64,000 bases of DNA from Streptomyces sp. NBC_01275. Its GTDB lineage: Bacteria > Actinomycetota > Actinomycetes > Streptomycetales > Streptomycetaceae. Under the pieces are notes generated by a model that saw only the letters and a program-made list of their open reading frames with translations, made no database searches and had not been told where the DNA came from. The translations under genes were made by a program, and so were the position numbers. Each line of letters opens with the position of its first letter. Position 1 is the stretch's first letter. The stretch covers positions 7,688,001 to 7,752,000 of the forward strand of contig NZ_JAPEOZ010000001.1 in the NCBI RefSeq assembly GCF_026340655.1, in the 5' to 3' direction. Of the stretch, positions 58,465 to 64,000 are shown one piece after another.

Positions 58465-59838
58465 ATGGTTCAGCGCATCGTCATCGAGAACTGCGCGATC
58501 GCGACCGTGGACGCAGCCGACACCGAACACCCCGACGGGTATGTGGTCGTCGCGGACAACCGCATCGAGTCGCTCGGCCCGGGCCAGGCCCCCGAGGGCC
58601 TGCAGGACGTGGTCCGGCGCATCGACGCGAGCGGACACCTGGTCACCCCCGGCCTGGTCAACACCCACCACCACTTCTACCAGTGGATCACCCGGGGCCT
58701 GGCCACCGACCACAACCTCTTCGACTGGCTCGTCGCGCTCTACCCGACCTGGGCGCGCATCGACGAGCCGATGGTCCGCGCGGCCGCCCAGGGCTCCCTC
58801 GCGATGATGGCCCGCGGCGGCGTCACCACCGCCATGGACCACCACTACGTCTTCCCCAAGGGCTCCGGCGACCTGTCCGGCGCGATCATCGGCGCCGCCC
58901 GTGACATGGGCGTCCGCTTCACCCTCGCCCGCGGTTCCATGGACCGCAGCGAGAAGGACGGCGGCCTGCCTCCGGACTTCGCCGTCGAGACCCTGGACGG
59001 CGCGCTCGCCGCCACCGAGGAGACCGTCAGGCAGCACCACGACGCCTCCTTCGACGCGATGACCCAGATCGCCGTCGCCCCGTGTTCGCCCTTCTCCGTC
59101 TCCACCGAACTGCTGCGCCAGGGGGCCGAGTTGGCCCGTCGGCTCGGTGTGCGCCTGCACACCCACGGCTCGGAGACGGTCGAGGAGGAGCAGTTCTGCA
59201 AGGAACTGTTCGGCATGGGCCCGACCGACTACTTCGAGTCCACCGGCTGGCTCGGCGAGGACGTGTGGATGGCGCACTGCGTCCACATGAACGACTCCGA
59301 CATCGCCGCCTTCGCGCGGACGAGGACGGGGGTCGCCCACTGTCCGTCGTCCAACGCCCGGCTGGCCGCCGGCATCGCCCGCGTCCCCGACATGCTCGCC
59401 GCCGGCGTCCCCGTCGGCCTCGGCGTCGACGGCACCGCCTCCAACGAGTCCGGCGAACTGCACACCGAGCTGCGCAACGCGCTTCTGGTCAACCGCCTCG
59501 GGGCGCACCGCGAGGCCGCCCTGAACGCCCGTCAGGCGCTGCGCCTGGGCACCTACGGCGGCGCCCAGGTCCTCGGCCGCGCCCGCGAGATCGGCTCCCT
59601 GGAGCCCGGCAAGCTCGCCGACCTGGTGCTGTGGAAGCTGGACACCCTCGCCCACGCCTCCATCGCCGACCCGGTCACCGCGCTGGTCTTCGGCGCGGCG
59701 GCCCCGGTCACCGCCTCCTTCGTGAACGGCCGTCAGATCGTGGAGAACGGCCGCCTGTTGCACGCCGACGAGGACGCGATCGCCCGCTCCACGCGCGAGG
59801 AGGCGCGGCGACTGGCGCGGATCGCCGCGCAGGGCTGA
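58465..59838 (+). CDS. 8-Oxoguanine deaminase
   Basis: 457 residues. Amidohydrolase of the cytosine-deaminase-like group: HxH metal motif in PGLVNTHHHFYQ, His in LHTHGSE and AHCVHMND, Asp in GLGVDGTASNES. Deaminates 8-oxoguanine to urate, supplying uricase next to it; guanine deaminase is the alternative but the sequence pattern favours 8-oxoguanine deaminase. 55 bp after uricase; ends at a perfect hairpin. Confidence 0.85.
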   Translation: MVQRIVIENCAIATVDAADTEHPDGYVVVADNRIESLGPGQAPEGLQDVVRRIDASGHLVTPGLVNTHHHFYQWITRGLATDHNLFDWLVALYPTWARIDEPMVRAAAQGSLAMMARGGVTTAMDHHYVFPKGSGDLSGAIIGAARDMGVRFTLARGSMDRSEKDGGLPPDFAVETLDGALAATEETVRQHHDASFDAMTQIAVAPCSPFSVSTELLRQGAELARRLGVRLHTHGSETVEEEQFCKELFGMGPTDYFESTGWLGEDVWMAHCVHMNDSDIAAFARTRTGVAHCPSSNARLAAGIARVPDMLAAGVPVGLGVDGTASNESGELHTELRNALLVNRLGAHREAALNARQALRLGTYGGAQVLGRAREIGSLEPGKLADLVLWKLDTLAHASIADPVTALVFGAAAPVTASFVNGRQIVENGRLLHADEDAIARSTREEARRLARIAAQG

Positions 59839-59888
59839 GCGGAGTGCGGCGCAGGGCCGACCCGTGCAGGGCCGACCCGTTGAAGACT

Positions 59889-59916
59889 CCGGCCGAGGGG
59901 GACGGCCCTCGGCCGG
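59889..59916 (+). terminator. Purine operon terminator
   Basis: Perfect 11-bp stem CCGGCCGAGGG / CCCTCGGCCGG with a 6-base loop, about 50 bp after the 8-oxoguanine deaminase stop. A short direct repeat (GCAGGGCCGACCCGT, twice) precedes it. Confidence 0.8.
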
Positions 59917-60005
59917 GAGCCGTGGACCCGGTGGGCTCACGGCGGCTGTGACCGGGGCGCGCGGGGACGCGCGCCCCGGAACGGTCACCGCCCGCCCCCG
60001 GGACC

Positions 60006-60095
60006 TATGGGGATCTACGGGCCGATGGGGATCTACGGGCCGATGGGGACCTACGGGCCGATGGGGACCTACGGGTTGATGGGGATCTACAGGTC
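60006..60095. repeat. 18-bp tandem repeat spanning the thioesterase stop
   Basis: About five units of an 18-bp repeat (GATGGGGATCTACGGGCC and variants). On the minus strand each unit carries TAG in the thioesterase reading frame, so the stop codon is repeated in-frame several times. Confidence 0.9.
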
Positions 60096-60509
60096 GAACA
60101 GGGCCGGATCCGACGCCAGTTCCCTGAAGCAGTCCCGCGGATTCGCCACCAACCGCCGCTTCTCCAGGTCCAGCAGACCGCCGACCGACGTGAGTTCGGC
60201 GGCGACCGTGCCGTCCGCCTTGCTGATGGTCTGCTGGATCCGGAACGTCTTGCCGTCGCCCCACTCGAAGGAGCACGTCACGTCGATCTCGTCCCCGGCG
60301 AGCAGTTCGCGCCGGTAGCGGATGGTCGTCTCCAGACCGACCGGGCCCACACCCCTGTCCCGCAGTCCGGACTGGGTGATGCCCGCCGCCTGCAACCACG
60401 ACCAGCGGGCGTGCTCCGCGTAGTTGATGTACACGCTCTGGTTGACGTGACCCTGTACGTCGGTCTCGTACCCGCGGACGGTGATCCGGACGGAGAACGG
60501 CTCGCTCAC
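60087..60509 (-). CDS. 4HBT hot-dog acyl-CoA thioesterase
   Basis: 140 residues from GTG 60509 (GGGGGAAG upstream); an ATG at 60590 in the same frame would add an Arg/Glu-rich stretch not typical of the family. Hot-dog fold: VRGYETDVQGHVNQSVYINY with the catalytic Asp, then YAEHARWSWLQAAGI and the ETTIRYRRELLAGDEI strand. Hydrolyses acyl-CoA thioesters (4-hydroxybenzoyl-CoA thioesterase family). Ends inside an 18-bp tandem repeat that repeats its stop codon in-frame. Confidence 0.85.
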   Translation of the reverse strand: MSEPFSVRITVRGYETDVQGHVNQSVYINYAEHARWSWLQAAGITQSGLRDRGVGPVGLETTIRYRRELLAGDEIDVTCSFEWGDGKTFRIQQTISKADGTVAAELTSVGGLLDLEKRRLVANPRDCFRELASDPALFDL

Positions 60510-60603
60510 TGCTTCCCCCACTGCTTCCTCTTCTTCTCGCCTGCTCGTCTTCATGCCCGCTGGTCTTCCCGCCTGTTCATCGACGGGCATCTTGGCACGT
60601 CCG

Positions 60604-61278
60604 TCAGACCCGGCGGGGGGACGCCAGCAGATAGCGCGCCCTCGTCCGGGGCTCGGTGTGCTCGCCGGCCTGCCAGCCCGCCTTCTCCAGGGTCGCCGCG
60701 CAGGCCCGCAGCGTCGCGTCGTCCGGTCCGTGCACGGCGACCGCCTCGGGCTGCGGGGTCGCGCGCACCCGGTAGCCGTCGGCGCCGTCCGGACCGGCGG
60801 GGCGGTGGCCGGCCGCCTCCAGGGCGAGGGCGGCGGCCCGCACCAGATGCGCGCGCTCCCAGCCGCAGGGCCGGTCCGTACTGCCGTCCGGGTTGGTCAT
60901 CCGGCGCAGCTCCAGCAGCCCCTGCCAGGCGCTGTGCACCTCACGCACCCGGGAGGGGCCGTCGTCGGCCTTCTCCTCGCCCCCGACCCGCGCGGCGAAC
61001 ACACCGGTGTCCGCGCTCGCCTTCGGGGACCCAGGGGCCGCCTCGGACGCGACGGGATCAGCTTCCCGTACCCGATCCGGCACTTGATCCGGTATCCGAT
61101 CCCGTACTCGATGCCCGGCCGGGGTCAGAAAGCAGTCGTGCGGCGGGCGTGGGTGGCGGAAGGCGAGCCCCCGCTTCACCAGGGCCGCGAGCTGCGTCTC
61201 CGTACCCCGCAGCCGCCCGGTGACGGGATCGGCGGCGTCGATCACCCGCAGCTGCGCGGCGCTCGGCGGTGCTGTCAC
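60604..61278 (-). CDS. Conserved hypothetical, winged-helix-like N-terminus
   Basis: 224 residues from GTG 61278. The first 60 residues (AAQLRVIDAADPVTGRLRGT, LAALVKRGLAFRHPRP) look like a small winged helix. A linker follows with short repeats (IPDQVPDRVREADPV), then a region with WQGLLELRRMTN and LVRAAALALEAAGHRP, and a C-terminal half with VRATPQPEAVAVHGPDD. I do not recognise a family. It lies between thioesterase and phosphatase genes on the same strand. Confidence 0.7.
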   Translation of the reverse strand: MTAPPSAAQLRVIDAADPVTGRLRGTETQLAALVKRGLAFRHPRPPHDCFLTPAGHRVRDRIPDQVPDRVREADPVASEAAPGSPKASADTGVFAARVGGEEKADDGPSRVREVHSAWQGLLELRRMTNPDGSTDRPCGWERAHLVRAAALALEAAGHRPAGPDGADGYRVRATPQPEAVAVHGPDDATLRACAATLEKAGWQAGEHTEPRTRARYLLASPRRV

Positions 61279-61320
61279 GACGTACCCCCTCCCGTGGCCG
61301 TGCCGTCTCCTCGCAGTTCT

Positions 61321-61344
61321 CGAAGGCTACGACGAAGGCTACGA
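61321..61344. repeat. 12-bp direct repeat spanning the phosphatase stop
   Basis: CGAAGGCTACGA occurs twice in tandem. On the minus strand it holds the phosphatase TAG stop and a second in-frame TAG 12 bases on. Confidence 0.85.
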
Positions 61345-61938
61345 CGGGGGACTGACATTCCAGCCGGCGATCACCGGCCGCCCGTGCTCGGTGCCCAGCC
61401 GGCCCAGCGTCCCCGTCGCCAGCTGGAACAGCGCCCCCGCCGACGGGGGCAGTCCGAGCCGCCGTGCGGTGAGCACCCGCAGGAAGTGTCCGTGCGCCAC
61501 CAGCACGACCGCGTCCTCGGTGTCGGCGAGCGCCGCGTCCGCCTCGGCCAGCACCCGGTCGGCGCGCTCCCCGACCTGCTCCGGCGTCTCCCCGGGGTGG
61601 TCCGGCGGTCCGGGCGCGACCCCGTCCGTGAACAGGAACCAGCCGGGCCGGGTGCGCTGGATGTCGACCGTGGTCACGCCCTCGTACCCGCCGTAGTCCC
61701 ACTCCCGCAGGTCGGGGTCGATGCGGACGTCGTGCAGCCCGATCAGCTCGGCCGTCTCGCGCGCCCGCCTCAGCGGGCTGACGAACGCGGCCGCGATCCG
61801 GAGCGGGCGGATCAACGGCGCCAGCCGCCGCGCCTCGTCCCGGCCGTGCTCGGTGAGCGGGACGTCCGTCGATCCGGTGTGCCGCCCGGAACGGGACCAT
61901 TCGGTCTCACCGTGCCGGACGAGGAAGAGATCACCCAT
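61339..61938 (-). CDS. Histidine phosphatase family protein
   Basis: 199 residues from ATG 61938 (an in-frame GTG at 61944 adds two residues). Phosphoglycerate-mutase-like fold: FLVRHGETEWSRSGRHTGST with the phospho-accepting His, SPLRRARETAEL with Arg, LREWDYGGYEG with Glu, VLVAHGHFLRVL with the second His. Histidine phosphatase acting on a small phospho-metabolite; substrate unknown. Broad-specificity phosphatases of this type are common next to housekeeping genes. Confidence 0.9.
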   Translation of the reverse strand: MGDLFLVRHGETEWSRSGRHTGSTDVPLTEHGRDEARRLAPLIRPLRIAAAFVSPLRRARETAELIGLHDVRIDPDLREWDYGGYEGVTTVDIQRTRPGWFLFTDGVAPGPPDHPGETPEQVGERADRVLAEADAALADTEDAVVLVAHGHFLRVLTARRLGLPPSAGALFQLATGTLGRLGTEHGRPVIAGWNVSPPS

Positions 61939-61957
61939 GGGCACAGGCTAGGAGCAG

Positions 61958-63166
61958 CTACTGCCGATAGCCGCTCAAGAACCGCCCGATCCGCCCGATC
62001 GCCGCCTCCAGGTCGTCCGCGTGCGGGAGGGTGAGGATGCGGAAGTGGTCGGGGGTGGGCCAGTTGAAGCCGGTGCCCTGGACGACCTGGATCTTCTCCC
62101 TCAGCAGCAGGTCCAGGACGAACTTCTCGTCGTCGTGGATCTTGTGCACCTTGGGGTCCAGACGCGGGAACGCGTACAGCGAGCCCTTCGGCTTCACGCA
62201 CGACACGCCGGGGATCTCGTTGAGCTTCTCCCAGGCCACGGTGCGCTGCTCGTGCAGGCGTCCGCCCGGGGCGGTGAGGTCGTAGATGGACTGGCGGCCG
62301 CCGAGCGCGGCCTGGATGGCGTACTGGGCGGGCGCGTTGGCGCACAGCCGCATGGAGGCCAGCATGGTCAGGCCCTCCAGGTAGTTCTTCGCGTGCTGCT
62401 TCGGGCCGGTGACCACCAGCCAGCCCGAGCGGAAGCCAGCCACCCGGTATGTCTTCGACAGGCCGCAGAAGGTCAGGACCACCAGGTCGGGGGCGAGCGC
62501 GGCGACCGAGTGGTGCACGGCGTCGTCGTACAGGATCTGGTCGTAGATCTCGTCGGCGAAGACCATCAGGCCGTGCCGGCGGGCGAGGTCGAGGATGCCC
62601 TCGAGGATCTCCTTGGGGTAGACCGCGCCGGTGGGGTTGTTCGGATTGATGATCACCACCGCTTTCGTGCGGTCCGTGATCTTCGACGCCATGTCGTCCA
62701 GGTCCGGGTACCAGTCGGCCTGCTCGTCGCAGAGATAGTGGACCGCCTTGCCGCCCGCGAGGGTCGTGACGGCCGTCCAGAGCGGGAAGTCGGGGGCCGG
62801 GATCAGGACCTCGTCGCCGTCCTCGACCAGGGCCTGTACGGCCATCGAGATCAGCTCGGAGATGCCGTTGCCGAGGAATACGTCGTCGACGCCGACCTCC
62901 AGGCCCAGCGTCTGGTAGCGCCCCGCGACGGCCCGGCGGGCGGAGAGGACACCGCGCGAGTCCGTGTAGCCGTGCGCCTGCGGGAGCATCCGGATCATGT
63001 CCTGGAGGATCTCCTCCGGCGCCTCGAAACCGAAGAGCGCGGGGTTGCCGGTGTTCAGCCGCAGGACGCTGTGGCCCGCCGCCTCCAGTGCGTCGGCGTG
63101 CTCGATCACCGGGCCGCGGATCTCGTAACAGACCTCGCTGAGCTTGTTGGACTGCCGGAACTCCAT
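61958..63166 (-). CDS. alaA: PLP-dependent aminotransferase (AlaA-like)
   Basis: 402 residues. Fold-type I aminotransferase: NTGNPALFGFEAPEEIL, GNGISELISMAVQAL, IINPNNPTGAVYPKEIL, VFADEIYDQILYDD, then FCGLSKTYRVAGFRSGW with the PLP Lys; conserved Arg in NWPTPDHFRILTLP. Pattern and length match AlaA (glutamate-pyruvate aminotransferase) of enterobacteria and Streptomyces homologues. Makes alanine from pyruvate and glutamate. Divergent from the HxlR regulator; the two palindromes upstream may control it. Confidence 0.85.
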   Translation of the reverse strand: MEFRQSNKLSEVCYEIRGPVIEHADALEAAGHSVLRLNTGNPALFGFEAPEEILQDMIRMLPQAHGYTDSRGVLSARRAVAGRYQTLGLEVGVDDVFLGNGISELISMAVQALVEDGDEVLIPAPDFPLWTAVTTLAGGKAVHYLCDEQADWYPDLDDMASKITDRTKAVVIINPNNPTGAVYPKEILEGILDLARRHGLMVFADEIYDQILYDDAVHHSVAALAPDLVVLTFCGLSKTYRVAGFRSGWLVVTGPKQHAKNYLEGLTMLASMRLCANAPAQYAIQAALGGRQSIYDLTAPGGRLHEQRTVAWEKLNEIPGVSCVKPKGSLYAFPRLDPKVHKIHDDEKFVLDLLLREKIQVVQGTGFNWPTPDHFRILTLPHADDLEAAIGRIGRFLSGYRQ

Positions 63167-63195
63167 GCGCGCTCGCCCTCCGGTTCGTTGTGTTG

Positions 63196-63231
63196 CTTGG
63201 TTTTACCAAGTTCGAGCTTGGAAAGTCCAAC
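63196..63231. promoter_or_regulatory. Paired palindromic operators
   Basis: Two related palindromes lie 21 bp apart (start to start): CTTGG-TTTTA-CCAAG at 63196-63210 and CTTGG-AAAGT-CCAAC at 63217-63231 (inner TTGGA-AAG-TCCAA is perfect). They sit between alaA and the HxlR-type gene, two helical turns apart. Confidence 0.7.
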
Positions 63232-63252
63232 GACATGTCTAGACTGCGTCAC

Positions 63253-63879
63253 ATGTCACCTCGCCGAAGCTACGACCAGTACTGTTCCGCCGCCCGCGCG
63301 CTCGACGTCGTCGGCGACCGCTGGACCCTGCTGATCGTCCGGGAGCTGCTCGCCGGCCCGCGCCGTTACACGGACCTGCACGCCGACCTGCCGGGCGTGA
63401 GCACGGACGTGCTCGCCGGGCGGCTGAAGGACATGGAACGCGACGGGCTCACCACCCGCCGCCGACTGCCCCCGCCGGGCGCGGCCTACGTCTACGAACT
63501 CACCGGACGCGGACGGGAGTTGCTGCCGGTGATCCAGGCGCTGGGGGAGTGGGGGCAAGCCGAGCTCGGCGAGCGGCGGCCCACCGACGCCCTGCGCGCA
63601 CACTGGTTCGCCCTGCCCGTGCTGCGCGCGCTGGACGGCGAGGGGCTGGTCGAAGTCCGGCTGGAGGAAGGCGACTTCCATGTGTACGTCGGTGCGGCGG
63701 ACGGCCCCCTGTACGGCGACGGGCCCGCTCCCCGGGAGCCCGACGCGCGGCTCGTCCTGGACGCCGGGACCGGCACGGCCGTGGCGCAGGGGAAGTTGAG
63801 CGTGCCGGACGCGGTGCGCGCCGGGCGGATCGACGTCAGCGGCGACGGGACGCTCGCGAAGGCGCTGCGGGAGGCGTGA
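63253..63879 (+). CDS. HxlR-family transcriptional regulator
   Basis: 208 residues from ATG 63253; another ATG at 63235 in the same frame is possible and no strong Shine-Dalgarno sequence decides. N-terminal winged helix of HxlR type (YDQYCSAARALDVVGDRWTL, LIVRELLAGPRRYTDLHADL, LKDMERDGLTTRR), then a C-terminal SCP2-like or ligand-binding part (VEVRLEEGDFHVYVGAADGP). Probably binds the paired palindromes just upstream and controls itself and alaA (inference). A terminator follows. Confidence 0.88.
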   Translation: MSPRRSYDQYCSAARALDVVGDRWTLLIVRELLAGPRRYTDLHADLPGVSTDVLAGRLKDMERDGLTTRRRLPPPGAAYVYELTGRGRELLPVIQALGEWGQAELGERRPTDALRAHWFALPVLRALDGEGLVEVRLEEGDFHVYVGAADGPLYGDGPAPREPDARLVLDAGTGTAVAQGKLSVPDAVRAGRIDVSGDGTLAKALREA

Positions 63880-63888
63880 GGGCAAGGC

Positions 63889-63920
63889 GAAGGCCCACCG
63901 CGGTGTCGTGGTGGGCCTTC
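63889..63920 (+). terminator. Terminator after the HxlR gene
   Basis: Perfect 11-bp stem GAAGGCCCACC / GGTGGGCCTTC with a 10-base loop, ten bases after the stop codon. The remaining 80 bases to the window end show nothing further. Confidence 0.85.
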
Positions 63921-64000
63921 TGACGGAGCATCAATGCGGGACGGCGGCCTTGGGTCGTCAGGCGCCCGGGGGGACCTGACGGGGACGGCCCGACCCTCGG

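Noticed and set aside
60006..60095. Possible small Gly/Tyr/Met-rich ORF from the 18-bp repeat
   Set aside because: The apparent peptide (MGIYGPMGIYGP) follows from the repeat itself; no ribosome binding site or family, and the repeat overlaps the stop of the thioesterase on the other strand.
1..64000. Insertion sequences, prophage, tRNA or rRNA genes
   Set aside because: No transposase or integrase motifs, no cloverleaf and no rRNA-like sequence found by reading both strands; attachment-site duplications were not seen either.

Overview
The window is high-GC (about 70% or more) actinobacterial DNA, almost certainly Streptomyces. Evidence: strong G/C third-position bias with very long open antisense frames, many GTG starts, GTGA/ATGA overlaps, several LAL-type LuxR regulators, a Streptomyces-type secreted trypsin, and short intergenic-type repeats common in Streptomyces. 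From memory, the 42-60 kb part matches the S. coelicolor region holding the gcl and uricase genes; I could not check this.

Region 1 (1-31.1 kb, all + strand) is dominated by one enormous reading frame (at least 7,937 residues, open at the left edge). It is a mosaic: beta-rich regions, a coiled coil, two OTU-like domains that have lost the nucleophile Cys, one papain-like toxin-type domain with Cys/His/Asp intact, an A-A'-B repeated module array, two pairs of GerE/LuxR-type helix-turn-helix motifs, and low-complexity linkers. Two linkers are copies of an intergenic-type repeat. Downstream in the same direction are two tandem paralogues of the 'type VII secretion-associated' SseB-like family, a 15-codon mini-ORF overlapping the next start, a 1,302-residue protein ending in a degenerate ADP-ribosyltransferase-like fold, and a membrane-anchored ricin-B-type lectin. 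This looks like the accessory half of a type VII secretion (T7SS) locus; no core T7SS gene is in the window.

Region 2 (31.1-46.1 kb) is rich in regulators: a NarL-type response regulator with a poor receiver, a divergent pair of large LAL ATPase regulators, a third LAL and a GAF-LuxR protein. Between them lie a CorA Mg2+ channel, an AlkZ-like (HTH_42) DNA glycosylase and a secreted trypsin with a recognisable promoter.

Region 3 (46.3-60 kb) is catabolic: two translationally coupled acyl-CoA ligases, a zinc-ribbon protein, then glyoxylate/purine genes. 8-Oxoguanine deaminase, uricase, HIU hydrolase and OHCU decarboxylase convert 8-oxoguanine through urate to allantoin. Gcl, GlxR and Hyi use the glyoxylate released later in the pathway to make glycerate; allantoinase and allantoicase are not here. 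The gcl and hyi promoters share an ungapped 37-bp two-part operator. The uricase operon has a different palindrome over its -35 box.

Region 4 (60-64 kb) is housekeeping-like: thioesterase, an unknown protein, a histidine phosphatase, an AlaA-type aminotransferase and a divergent HxlR-type regulator with two palindromes 21 bp apart. Three genes (gcl, thioesterase, phosphatase) end inside short tandem repeats that copy the stop codon.
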